Assembly: GCA_036381015.1 (NCBI GenBank)
Contig: DASVDR010000026.1
Location: forward strand, 1-64,000
Length of the DNA: 64,000 bases
From: Gammaproteobacteria bacterium
Lineage (GTDB): Bacteria; Pseudomonadota; Gammaproteobacteria; Steroidobacterales; Rariloculaceae
Direction: 5' to 3'
Part shown: one piece after another, positions 36,022-44,518 of the stretch
How the letters are laid out: every line of letters begins with the position of its first letter
Position numbering within the stretch: position 1 is the first letter of the stretch
The notes under the pieces: generated by a model
What the model was told of the DNA's origin: nothing
Database searches by the model: none
What the model saw: the letters and a program-made list of their open reading frames with translations, nothing else
Made by a program: the position numbers and the translations under genes

Positions 36022-37029
36022 TCACGCCACCCGCCACGTGCTCGTGCGGCGCAGCGCGTCCGCGACCTTCGCCGTGCGGGCGAGCCGCGTGGGATGGTGC
36101 GCGTAGAAGGCCTGCTCGAAGCTCCGGGCGGGATTGCGGTAGACGACACCGAGCGCCATCGGCAGCTCCGGCGGGCTCATCGACAGCAAGAGCTGCGCGA
36201 GCGTCCGGTTCGTCTCGTCGTGCACGAGCACGTCGCCCGGCCGCTCCCGCGCGTCGACGACCTCGAGAGCCAGCGTCTGCGGGTTCAAACGCAGGCCCTT
36301 GCCGTTGCCCTCGCCGAACAGGAGCGGCTCGCCGTGGCGCACGCGGAGCTGCGCCTCGGGCGCGCGCTCCTTGGACGTGAAGTCCGCGAACACGTCGTCG
36401 TTGTAGACGATGCAATTCTGAAAGATCTCGACGAACGCGGCGCCGGAGAACGCATGCGCGGCCTCGAGCACGGCCCCCAGGCCGGGTTTGTCGACGTCGA
36501 TCGCGCGCGCGATGAACCGCGCGCCGGCACCGAGAGCGAAGAGACCGGGCACGACCGGCGGATCGATCGAGCCGCTCGGCGTGGAGGGGGTGCGGGTACC
36601 CGGGCGCGACGTGGGTGAGTACTGCCCTTTCGTGAGACCGTACACCTCGTTGTTGAAGAGCAGAATCTTCAAGCCGACGTTGCGGCGAAGCGCGTGCAGC
36701 AGATGATTGCCGCCGATCGAGAGCCCATCGCCGTCGCCGGTGACGACCCACACGTCGAGGTCCGGCTGCGCGAGCTTCAGGCCGGTGGCGATCGCCGGCG
36801 CGCGGCCGTGGATCGTGTGGAACCCGTAGGTCTCCATGTAGTACGGGAAGCGCGACGAGCAGCCGATGCCGGAGACGAACACGGTTTTCTCCGCACGGGC
36901 TCCGACGTCGGCCAGCGCCTTCGTCATCGCCTTCAGGATCGCGTAGTCGCCGCAGCCGGGACACCAGCGAACCTCCTGCTCGCTGGCGAAGTCCTTCGGG
37001 CTCGATTTGCTGGTCTGCATGGCGCTCAT
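36022..37029 (-). CDS. korB: 2-oxoacid:ferredoxin oxidoreductase, beta subunit (KorB-like)
   Basis: A 335-residue thiamine-diphosphate subunit. WCPGCGDYAILKAM holds a Cys pair that binds part of a [4Fe-4S] cluster, with a third Cys in SGIGCSSRFPYY. The TPP/Mg motif is GDGDGLSIGGNHLLHALRRN. With KorA it would oxidise 2-oxoglutarate (or a related 2-oxoacid) to the acyl-CoA and reduce ferredoxin. It lies 70 bases after korA in the same direction, and two ferredoxin genes start just past korA. Two-subunit KorAB enzymes occur in aerobes such as Mycobacterium. The convergent dipeptidase gene ends 1 base away. Confidence 0.9.
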   Translation of the reverse strand: MSAMQTSKSSPKDFASEQEVRWCPGCGDYAILKAMTKALADVGARAEKTVFVSGIGCSSRFPYYMETYGFHTIHGRAPAIATGLKLAQPDLDVWVVTGDGDGLSIGGNHLLHALRRNVGLKILLFNNEVYGLTKGQYSPTSRPGTRTPSTPSGSIDPPVVPGLFALGAGARFIARAIDVDKPGLGAVLEAAHAFSGAAFVEIFQNCIVYNDDVFADFTSKERAPEAQLRVRHGEPLLFGEGNGKGLRLNPQTLALEVVDARERPGDVLVHDETNRTLAQLLLSMSPPELPMALGVVYRNPARSFEQAFYAHHPTRLARTAKVADALRRTSTWRVA

Positions 37030-37099
37030 TCGCGGCTACCTTTCCGGCCGGCGAGCCGACTCCGCGTGCGGAGCCGCTCCGGCGTCCCTTCCCCCGCGC

Positions 37100-38998
37100 T
37101 CACACGGCTTTCGGAGTCCGTTGGGCCCCCGGAATCGTCGAGAGTTCCCGGCGCACGGCCGCGACGACCTCGGAGACGAGGAACGGCTGCCCGCTGACCT
37201 TGTTCAGCTGCGCCGGGTGCACGCCGAGCCGGTCGCGCAGCAGCGTCGCGAGCTGCCCCATGTTCATCTCCGGCACGAGAATTCGGTCGAACCGCGCGAG
37301 CAGCGCCCCGAGGTTGGCGGGGAACGGATTCAGATGGCGCAGATGGATCAGGCTGACCTTCGCCCCCGTGCGCCGGACCTGCTCGACGGCCTGATACAGC
37401 ACCCCGAAGGTGGAGCCCCAGCCGACGACCGCGAGCGCGCCTTCGCTCGCGCCGACGTCCACCTGCTGCTCGGGAATGAAGCGCGCAACGGACGCCACCT
37501 TCTCGGCGCGCAGCCGTGCCATCGCCTGGTGGTTCTCGGCGTCGTAGGAGATCGCTCCGGTGCGAATGTCCTTCTCGAGCCCGCCGATGCGATGCATCAG
37601 CCCGGGAGTGCCCGGCGCGATCCACGGACGCCCCAGCGTGGCCGGGTCGCGATCGAAGATCGGCGGCGCTCCGCCGGCGGCGAGACGCCCGGGGTCGACC
37701 GTGCGCGTCTCGATCGGCGGATAAGCGTCGAGATCCGGAATCCGCCACGGCTCGGCCGCATTCGCGAGATAGCCGTCCGTGAGCAGGAAGACGGGCGTCA
37801 TGTGGCGAAGCGCGATGCGCACGGCCTCGATCGCGACGTCGAAGCAGTCGCTCGGCGAGCGCGGCGCGACGACCGGCACCGGAGTGTCGGCGTTGCGGCC
37901 GTAGACCGCCTGATAAAGGTCCGACTGCTCGGTCTTCGTCGGCAGCCCGGTCGACGGCCCGCCGCGCTGGGAGTCGACGATCACGAGCGGCAGCTCGGCG
38001 GCGACCGCGAGGCCGATCGCCTCGGTCTTCAGCGCGATGCCGGGCCCCGAGCTCGACGTGATGCCGATCGCGCCGCCGTAGGCGGCGCCGATCGCCGCGC
38101 ACACGGCGGCAATCTCGTCCTCCGCCTGAAACACCGCGACGCCGTGCTCGCCCATCTGGGCGAGCCGGTGCAGCAGCGGCGACGCCGGCGTGATCGGGTA
38201 AGAGCAGAAGATCACCGGCCGATCGGCGAGCTCGCCGGCGGCCGCGATGCCGAGCGCGAGCGCGTCGCTCCCGCGGATTCCCCGGTACTCGCCGGGCGGA
38301 AACACGGCCTTGCCGGTGCGAAGCCGCGGGATCGCGGCCGCGAGCTCGGCGGTCTCGCCGTACGCATGGCCGGCCCGAAGCGCCGCGACGTTCGCGTCGC
38401 GGATCGGAGGGCTGTCGGCGAATCGCGCGCGGATCCACGCCTCGATCGAGTCGACCTCGTGGCCGAACATCCACTGCACGAGGCCGAGCGCCCAGAAATT
38501 CTTGCAGCGGCCCGCGTCGCTCTTCGAGAGCCCGAACGAGCCGACCGCCTCGGCCGTCAGCTTCGCGATGTCGAGCTCCACGACCTGGTAGCCGTCGAGC
38601 GCGCCGCTCTTGCGGGGGTCCTCGTCGTAGCCCGCCTTCGCGAGGCCGCGGCTCGTGAAGCCCGCCGTGTTCAAGACGATCAGCGCACCGGGCTCTACGG
38701 CGGGCAAATTGACCTTCAGCGCCGCAGGGTTGAACGCGACCAGCACTTGCGGCGCGTCGCCGGCCGTCGTGATCGGGCCCGCGCCGAGATGAATCTGATA
38801 CGCCGACACCCCGTACGTCGTGCCGGCGGGAGCGCGAATTTCGGCCGGGTAGTCCGGGAACGTGCCGAAATCCTTGCCTGCCAGCGCCGTCGCGCCGACG
38901 AACTGCGTTCCCATCAGCTGCACGCCGTCGCCGGAATCTCCGGCGAAGCGGACGACGATGGAGCCGGATTCGATGCTGGTGTCGCCTTCGATCATCAT
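37100..38998 (-). CDS. korA: 2-oxoacid:ferredoxin oxidoreductase, fused gamma-alpha subunit (KorA-like)
   Basis: A 632-residue subunit from the ATG at 38998. The N-terminal 200 residues are the gamma domain (IVVRFAGDSGDGVQLMGTQF, LGAGPITTAGDAPQVLVAFN). From about residue 230 comes the alpha domain, including GSDALALGIAAAGELADRPV, CSYPITPASPLLHRLAQ and GITSSSGPGIALKTEAIGLA. A C-terminal transketolase-like domain ends the protein. The gamma-alpha fusion with a separate beta subunit is the KorAB type. Partner electron carriers are probably the ferredoxins at 39333 and 39781. An extension to 39055 in the same frame lacks support. Confidence 0.9.
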   Translation of the reverse strand: MMIEGDTSIESGSIVVRFAGDSGDGVQLMGTQFVGATALAGKDFGTFPDYPAEIRAPAGTTYGVSAYQIHLGAGPITTAGDAPQVLVAFNPAALKVNLPAVEPGALIVLNTAGFTSRGLAKAGYDEDPRKSGALDGYQVVELDIAKLTAEAVGSFGLSKSDAGRCKNFWALGLVQWMFGHEVDSIEAWIRARFADSPPIRDANVAALRAGHAYGETAELAAAIPRLRTGKAVFPPGEYRGIRGSDALALGIAAAGELADRPVIFCSYPITPASPLLHRLAQMGEHGVAVFQAEDEIAAVCAAIGAAYGGAIGITSSSGPGIALKTEAIGLAVAAELPLVIVDSQRGGPSTGLPTKTEQSDLYQAVYGRNADTPVPVVAPRSPSDCFDVAIEAVRIALRHMTPVFLLTDGYLANAAEPWRIPDLDAYPPIETRTVDPGRLAAGGAPPIFDRDPATLGRPWIAPGTPGLMHRIGGLEKDIRTGAISYDAENHQAMARLRAEKVASVARFIPEQQVDVGASEGALAVVGWGSTFGVLYQAVEQVRRTGAKVSLIHLRHLNPFPANLGALLARFDRILVPEMNMGQLATLLRDRLGVHPAQLNKVSGQPFLVSEVVAAVRRELSTIPGAQRTPKAV

Positions 38999-39332
38999 TC
39001 GTGCCGGCGCCGGCGCTCCGTCGCCGGCGCGGTCAACAAGCCCGCCATTTTGCAATAAACTGCGCGGCGATCATCGTGCGGACGGGCCGTTCGCATTCAT
39101 GGATGATCCGCCGCGGCCGCTCGGCGGGAACGCTCGCGGGCCAGCCGCGCGGACGGAGTCTACCCCGGCGCGTGGCCTGCCGACAGGGCGCGGCAGGGGT
39201 TTGGCTCGAAAAAGGGACCCGGAGCTCGAGAACGTTGTCCATTATACCGTGGACGGCCGAAAGACCGGCCGAAACGCAGCGCATATGCATATTTCGAGGA
39301 GTGTGGTCGGCGACGGACGACCGGTGCCCACG
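38999..39332. other. Divergent promoter region between korAB and ferredoxin genes
   Basis: A 334-base gap between leftward korAB and rightward ferredoxin. A possible -10 (TATACC at 39243-39248, plus strand) is the only promoter-like element noticed. No hairpin terminator, repeat or additional gene is seen. Open frames crossing the gap lack a ribosome site and resemble nothing known. Confidence 0.35.
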
Positions 39333-39653
39333 ATGACGAAAGTCACCTACATCGAGCCCGACGGCACGCCCCGGGAGGTCGACGCGGCGCCGGGCACGAC
39401 CGTCATGGAAGCCGCGATCGACAACAACGTCGAGGGGATCGTGGCCGAGTGCGGCGGCGCGTGCTCGTGCGCCACGTGCCACGTCTACGTGGACCCGGAG
39501 TGGCTCGAGAAGCTCTCTCCGCCGGACGCCCAGGAGGACGGCATGCTCGACTGCGTGATCGACCGCCGGCCGAACAGCCGCCTGAGCTGCCAGATTCAGC
39601 TCACGGACGAGCTCGACGGGCTCCTCGTGCGCGTGCCGGAAGCGCAGATCTGA
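39333..39653 (+). CDS. [2Fe-2S] ferredoxin, adrenodoxin/putidaredoxin type
   Basis: A 106-residue ferredoxin. The cluster ligands follow the Cys-x5-Cys-x2-Cys...Cys pattern: Cys40, Cys46 and Cys49 (ECGGACSCATCH) and Cys86 (LSCQIQL). The start MTKVTYIEPDG at 39333 gives a standard N-terminus; an upstream in-frame ATG is possible. Such ferredoxins serve P450s, Rieske oxygenases or iron-sulphur assembly. Next to KorAB, it may also accept electrons from 2-oxoacid oxidation, although 4Fe-type carriers are more usual. Confidence 0.92.
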   Translation: MTKVTYIEPDGTPREVDAAPGTTVMEAAIDNNVEGIVAECGGACSCATCHVYVDPEWLEKLSPPDAQEDGMLDCVIDRRPNSRLSCQIQLTDELDGLLVRVPEAQI

Positions 39654-39780
39654 GCGCCGGCGCAGCCGCCGCAGGCTGCGTCGCGAAGCCCGCTTCTACG
39701 GCATCTACGACCTTGGACGAGGCCGGGTTTTGTAGCACAATGCGCGCACTTCGACGCCGCTCCGGACAAGGGAATCAAGG

Positions 39781-40104
39781 ATGACCTTCGTAGTCACCGA
39801 GGCCTGCATCAAGTGTAAGTACACCGACTGCGTCGAGGTGTGCCCGGTCGACTGCTTCCACGAAGGGCCAAACATGCTCGTGATCGACCCCGAGGAATGC
39901 ATCGACTGCACGCTGTGCGAGCCCGAGTGTCCGGTCGACGCGATCTGCTCGGAGGACGACGTGCCGCCCGGCCAGGAGCAGTTCCTCGAGCTGAACGCCG
40001 AGCTTTCGAAGCAATGGCCGGTCATCACGAAGGCGAAGGATCCTCCCGAGGACGCCGACGCCTGGAAGGACGTGAAGGACAAGCTCGAGCACCTCGAGCG
40101 CTGA
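39781..40104 (+). CDS. fdxA: 7Fe ferredoxin (FdxA type)
   Basis: A 107-residue [3Fe-4S][4Fe-4S] ferredoxin. The Cys spacing equals Azotobacter ferredoxin I shifted by the initiator Met: Cys9, Cys17 and Cys50 for the 3Fe cluster, and Cys21, Cys40, Cys43 and Cys46 for the 4Fe cluster. The last 50 residues form the typical acidic extension ([15 protein letters not shown]). It is the best candidate electron acceptor for the nearby KorAB. It lies 127 bases after the [2Fe-2S] ferredoxin gene. Confidence 0.95.
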   Translation: MTFVVTEACIKCKYTDCVEVCPVDCFHEGPNMLVIDPEECIDCTLCEPECPVDAICSEDDVPPGQEQFLELNAELSKQWPVITKAKDPPEDADAWKDVKDKLEHLER

Positions 40105-40129
40105 GCGGCGCTCGCGGCGGCCGGCCGCG

Positions 40130-41668
40130 TCACGCCTGATTCTTGATCGGGATCAGGTTCAGGAAGAACTCCACCGCGCGCTGCTGAAAGCCTTTCGCGG
40201 GCTGGCGGCCGAGCGCATCGTCGCCGTTCCACCATTTCAGCCACCCGCCGGGCTCGAGAGTCACGCGCCACGAGTTCTCCGGCCGCATGTCGCGGTTCAA
40301 GAGCCTGGTCAGCTCGCCTGCGAGCTCCGGATCGTCGGCAACCACCCCGATCTCGGTGTTCAGGACCATCGAGCGCGGATCGATGTTCGGCGAGCCTACG
40401 AAGCTCCAGCGGCCGTCGACGACGGCGGCCTTCGTGTGCAAGGCGAGCCAATTCGGGTCCGCCGGCGGCGTGCGGTAGCGGCCGAGCACCTCGGCGTCGG
40501 CCCGCATCTCGTAGAGCTCGACGCCCGTCTCGAGCAGCTCGCGCCGCCGATCCTTGTACGCGGAATGCGCGACCACGTGGCTGTTCGATGCGAGCGAGTT
40601 CGTGAGAACCCGCACGCGGACGCCGCGCTGGACGAGACGCTCGAGCAGCGCGACGAACTCCTCGTCCGGGACGAGATACGGCGAGCTCAGGATCAGCTCT
40701 CTCCGCGCGCGCGACAGGAGCGACTTGAACTGCTCGTAGAGCCCGCTCGACGCGTCGGCTCGAACGTCCGGCGAGTCGACATAAAGCTCCCCGGGGCCGT
40801 GCATCGCGCTCTGCATGACTGCGCCGAAATAGTCCTGCCAGCCCTCCACCGGGGCGCCGAAGGCGCTCAACATCGTCTCGTTGGCCGCGACGCTCGCGGC
40901 GCAGCGGCGGCGCAAAGCCGCGAGGCGCGCGTCCGCCTCGGGGCCGTCGGCGCGCACCGGGTGCGCGTGCTCGCTGTTCCAGAACGTGTCGAAGCTCCTC
41001 GCCATGTCCTCGAGCAGCGGGCCCGCCACCATCAGGTCGATGTCGTTTTGCACGAACTCCTCGTAGACCCCGAAGTATCGGTCCCCGATGTTGCGTCCGC
41101 CGACGATGCCGAAGCGTCCGTCCGCGATCAGCAGCTTGTTGTGCATGCGGTGATTCAAGACGCCGATGCGAAACACGAACTCGAACGGGCGGATCGGCGG
41201 AAAGCGGACCTTCCACGGATTGAAGAGCCGCACGTCGACCGACGGATGAGCCGCGAGGCCCGCGAGCTCGTCGTTGCGGCCGACCATCCCGAGATCGTCG
41301 ACGAAGAAGCGCACGCGGACACCGCGGTCGGCCGCGGCGAGCACGTGCTGCATCAGCAGCCGGCCGGTCATGTCGTCCTGCCAGATGAAATACTGAATGT
41401 CGAGCGTGCGCTCGGCGAGATCGACGAGCGCGATCCGCACGCGCAGGGCTTCGGCATTGTCGTCGAGCAGCCAGTACGCGGACTCCTGCTCCGCGAGCCG
41501 CGCCTCGACGCGCTCCCCGTGCTCGGCAAGCGCGCCGGCGTCGGCCGGCCGCGCGTGATGCGCAGGGGCGGACGTGCGCGGGGAAAGCGGAGCGCACGCG
41601 CAAAGCATGCAGGCGGCCAGCGCGAGCCACCGCCGTGGTCCGCCTCGTTCGGGCTGCGGAGCTGACAC
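40130..41668 (-). CDS. Phospholipase D-family lipoprotein (ClsC/YmdC-like)
   Basis: A 512-residue PLD-superfamily enzyme with both HKD motifs complete: HNKLLIADGRFGIVGGRN in the first half, and HTKAAVVDGRWSFVGSPN in the second. The GTG at 41668 gives an N-terminus with a hydrophobic Cys-rich segment (WLALAACMLCACAP) that could be a lipoprotein signal. Upstream in-frame codons would run into the divergent aldehyde dehydrogenase leader. The layout and length match ClsC-type cardiolipin synthases, which combine phosphatidyl groups at the membrane, but secreted phosphodiesterases look alike. No ymdB partner is adjacent. Confidence 0.83.
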   Translation of the reverse strand: MSAPQPERGGPRRWLALAACMLCACAPLSPRTSAPAHHARPADAGALAEHGERVEARLAEQESAYWLLDDNAEALRVRIALVDLAERTLDIQYFIWQDDMTGRLLMQHVLAAADRGVRVRFFVDDLGMVGRNDELAGLAAHPSVDVRLFNPWKVRFPPIRPFEFVFRIGVLNHRMHNKLLIADGRFGIVGGRNIGDRYFGVYEEFVQNDIDLMVAGPLLEDMARSFDTFWNSEHAHPVRADGPEADARLAALRRRCAASVAANETMLSAFGAPVEGWQDYFGAVMQSAMHGPGELYVDSPDVRADASSGLYEQFKSLLSRARRELILSSPYLVPDEEFVALLERLVQRGVRVRVLTNSLASNSHVVAHSAYKDRRRELLETGVELYEMRADAEVLGRYRTPPADPNWLALHTKAAVVDGRWSFVGSPNIDPRSMVLNTEIGVVADDPELAGELTRLLNRDMRPENSWRVTLEPGGWLKWWNGDDALGRQPAKGFQQRAVEFFLNLIPIKNQA

Positions 41669-41853
41669 GTTATCTCTTGCTGCTTGCGACGGCGGGCAGG
41701 CAGCTGGCCTGACAAGCCGTGGAACGCTTGAATATACTACGTTGCCGTCGGCACCCGGAACGCGCACGCCCCAGTCGCGCACGGGAGGCGGAACGCCGGC
41801 CGACGAAGGGTTTCCGGCGCGCGCCCTCGCCGTCACCATCCAGGAGAGCAGTC

Positions 41854-43335
41854 ATGGCCAGCAGCAAACGGGATCTCTTCATCAACGGCGAGTGGACCGC
41901 GGCTCGAGGCGATGCCCGGTTTCCGGTCTACAACCCGGCCACGGGCGACGTTTGGGCGCACGTTGCCGATGCCTCCCGAGCCGACGCGGCCGCAGCGATC
42001 GCGGCGGCCGAAGCGGCCCAGCCCGCGTGGGCCGCGCTCACCCATTCGGAGCGCGCGCGCATCCTGGCGCGAGCCGGCGACATTCTAGAGGCGCGGCAGA
42101 AGGAGCTCCAGGAGGTGCTGGTCGACGAAGGCGGCTCCTGGATCGGCAAGGCGATGTTCGAGACCGGATACAGCGCCGGGGTGTACCGCGCGGCGGCTGC
42201 CGCGGCCTACCAGGTCACTGGCGAGATTCTCCCGTCCGATCTCAACAAGCTGAGCCTCGTCGTACGCGAGCCTCTCGGCGTGGTCACGGTGATCTCGCCG
42301 TGGAACTTCCCGCTGATCCTGTCCTCGCGCGGCTTCGCTGTCGCTCTCGCGGTCGGCAACGCGGTCGTGCTGAAGCCGTCGGAGGAGACGCCGGTGGCCG
42401 GCGGCGTGATGATCGCGGAGATCATGGAGGAAGCCGGCGTGCCGAAAGGCGTGTTCAACGTCGTCACCTGCTCCCGGGAGCACGTCGCCGAGGTCGGCGA
42501 CGAGCTGATCTCGAACCCGGCCGTCCGGGGCGTGAGCTTCACCGGGTCGACGGCCGTCGGCAGCGAGGTCGCGGCGAAAGCCGGCCGCCTGCTGAAGAAG
42601 TGCTGCGTGGAGCTCGGCGGGAAGGACGCGCTGATCGTCCTCGACGACGCGGACATCGAGCGCGCCGTGAATGCGGCGAGCTTCGGCGCTTTCATGCACC
42701 AGGGGCAGATCTGCATGTCAGTCGAGAAGGTCATCGTCGACCGGCGCGTGGCCGACGAGTTCACCGAGAAGCTCGTGACGGTGGCGAAGCGGCTGAAGGT
42801 CGGCGATCCGCGCGAGCTCGGCAACTGCATCGGCCCGGTAATCAATCAAAGGCAGGTCGAGAAGATACGGACGCAGGTGGATGATGCGGTCGCGAAGGGT
42901 GCGGCGCTTCTCTGCGGCGGCGGGAACAACGGGCTGTTCTTCGAGCCGACGGTGCTCGGCAACGTGACGGCCGACATGCGCGTGTACCGCGAGGAGACTT
43001 TCGGCCCCGTCGCGCCGATCATCGTCGCGAACGACTCGGACGACGCCGTGCGGATCGCGAACGACACGGAGTACGGCCTCTCGGCCGGCATCATCACCCG
43101 GGACGAGGAACGCGGCCTTGCGATCGCGCGCCGGCTGCGCACCGGCATGGCGCACGTGAACGACAGCTCGGTGCACGACGAGCCGCACGTTCCGTTCGGC
43201 GGCGTCGGCGCGAGCGGCCTCGGACGCCACGGCGGCAGAGCCGGCATCGAGCAGTTCACGGAGACGCGGTGGATCACGCTCGAGCGCGGCGGCCGTCATT
43301 ATCCGCCGCCGTTCATGTTGAACCCCGGGCACTGA
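41854..43335 (+). CDS. Aldehyde dehydrogenase, vanillin/benzaldehyde dehydrogenase-like
   Basis: A 493-residue NAD(P)-dependent ALDH. The start at 41854 has a good gagagca/aggag site; an in-frame codon at 41719 is unlikely. The active-site Cys is in HQGQICMSVEKV and the general-base Glu in KCCVELGGKDALIV. The cofactor loop is SPWNFPLILSSRGFAVALA and the C-terminus NDSSVHDEPHVPFGGVGASG. The Ser-Val-His-Asp-Glu-Pro segment and the overall pattern resemble vanillin dehydrogenases (LigV) and salicylaldehyde dehydrogenases. That fits an aromatic aldehyde substrate and the LigM-like gene elsewhere in the window. A dihaem cytochrome c follows. Confidence 0.88.
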   Translation: MASSKRDLFINGEWTAARGDARFPVYNPATGDVWAHVADASRADAAAAIAAAEAAQPAWAALTHSERARILARAGDILEARQKELQEVLVDEGGSWIGKAMFETGYSAGVYRAAAAAAYQVTGEILPSDLNKLSLVVREPLGVVTVISPWNFPLILSSRGFAVALAVGNAVVLKPSEETPVAGGVMIAEIMEEAGVPKGVFNVVTCSREHVAEVGDELISNPAVRGVSFTGSTAVGSEVAAKAGRLLKKCCVELGGKDALIVLDDADIERAVNAASFGAFMHQGQICMSVEKVIVDRRVADEFTEKLVTVAKRLKVGDPRELGNCIGPVINQRQVEKIRTQVDDAVAKGAALLCGGGNNGLFFEPTVLGNVTADMRVYREETFGPVAPIIVANDSDDAVRIANDTEYGLSAGIITRDEERGLAIARRLRTGMAHVNDSSVHDEPHVPFGGVGASGLGRHGGRAGIEQFTETRWITLERGGRHYPPPFMLNPGH

Positions 43336-43410
43336 CCGCTCGGCACGGGCCCGCACGCGCTTCCGGACGTCCGCCGCCGCCCCGGGCTTTCCCGTCCGGG
43401 CGCCGAGCTG

Positions 43411-43419
43411 TGCTAGAGT
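43411..43419 (+). promoter_or_regulatory. Candidate extended -10 before the dihaem cytochrome gene
   Basis: tgctagagt matches an extended -10 (TGn followed by TAGAGT), 35 bases before the ATG at 43454. No clear -35 is seen, which is allowed for this promoter type. It would separate the cytochrome gene from the ALDH gene. Confidence 0.3.
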
Positions 43420-43453
43420 TTACGGGCCGTCCCGGCGGGAGGAGAACAAGACT

Positions 43454-44458
43454 ATGAGCTCACGGGGATTTCGCTTGCTGATTGCCGCCGCGATCCTCGC
43501 GGCGAGCGCGTGCGCGCAAGAAGATCAAGACCAAGCCGCACCGCAAGAGCAAGGCAGCGCACCGCCGGCTGCTGCCGAGCCGCAGGGCCAAGCGGCTCAA
43601 AGCCCGGACCAAGCCGCGGCCGAGAACCCGGACCGTGCCGCCCAGCTCGCGCGCGGCAAGTACCTCGTCGAAACCATCGCCGGCTGCGGCAATTGCCACA
43701 CGCCGCATCTCGAGGACGGGAAACTCGACGAGACGATGGCTTACGCGGGCGAATTCGTGATCGAAGAGCCGGTGTTCACGGCGTACGCGGCGAACATCAC
43801 GCCGGACATGGAGACCGGCATCGGCTCGTGGTCCGAGGAGGATATCGTCAAGGCGCTCCGCGAGGGCGTTCGCCCGGACGGTCGCGTGCTCGGCCCGCCG
43901 ATGCCATTCCATTTCTACAACAAGATGTCGGACACGGATGCGTACGCGATCGCCGCGTACATCAAGACCGTGGAGCCGATTCGCAACGAGGTGCCGCAGA
44001 GCACGTTCGACATTCCGTTGATGCCGCAGCCGCCGGCCGGCAACGTGCCCGACGTGCCGCGCGACGATCCGGTGAAGTACGGCGAGTATCTCGCCGGCCC
44101 CGTCGGCCACTGCATGGACTGCCACACCACTTATGTCAACGGCGTCATCGACTACTCGCAGCTCGGACGCGGCGGCAACGTCTACCGGATGCCCTTCCAT
44201 TACGACTGGACCGCGATCTCGGCGAACATCACGCCGCACGAGGACGGCCTCGGAGGCTGGACGGACGAGGAGATCAAGCGCGCAATCACCCAAGGCGTGA
44301 GCCGCGACGGCCGAGAGCTCTTGCCGTTCATGCCGTTCGATCTGTACGCGAAAATGGAGGAGCGCGACTTGGACGCAATCGTCGCGTACCTGCGCTCGCT
44401 GCCCCCGCTGCCCGACGTCGTCCCGGCGGCAGCCGCCGAAGAGCCGGCCGCGGAATAG
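43454..44458 (+). CDS. Dihaem c-type cytochrome, probable lipoprotein
   Basis: A 334-residue periplasmic cytochrome. The N-terminal signal leads to a Cys at residue 20 (LAASAC), which may be lipidated. A Gln/Ala/Pro-rich linker of about 45 residues follows. Two haem domains carry CGNCH (78-82) and CMDCH (220-224). Each is followed by a Met-bearing region (GPPMPFHFYNKM and LLPFMPFDLYAKM). The domain type resembles the cytochrome subunits of gluconate/alcohol dehydrogenases. It sits between an ALDH and a MetE-like gene, so it may carry electrons from a membrane dehydrogenase not in the window. Confidence 0.88.
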   Translation: MSSRGFRLLIAAAILAASACAQEDQDQAAPQEQGSAPPAAAEPQGQAAQSPDQAAAENPDRAAQLARGKYLVETIAGCGNCHTPHLEDGKLDETMAYAGEFVIEEPVFTAYAANITPDMETGIGSWSEEDIVKALREGVRPDGRVLGPPMPFHFYNKMSDTDAYAIAAYIKTVEPIRNEVPQSTFDIPLMPQPPAGNVPDVPRDDPVKYGEYLAGPVGHCMDCHTTYVNGVIDYSQLGRGGNVYRMPFHYDWTAISANITPHEDGLGGWTDEEIKRAITQGVSRDGRELLPFMPFDLYAKMEERDLDAIVAYLRSLPPLPDVVPAAAAEEPAAE

Positions 44459-44518
44459 GCCGAGACGATAAATCCTGACACAAACGCACCGGCAAGCAGC
44501 ATCGAGGAGAATCCCGTA

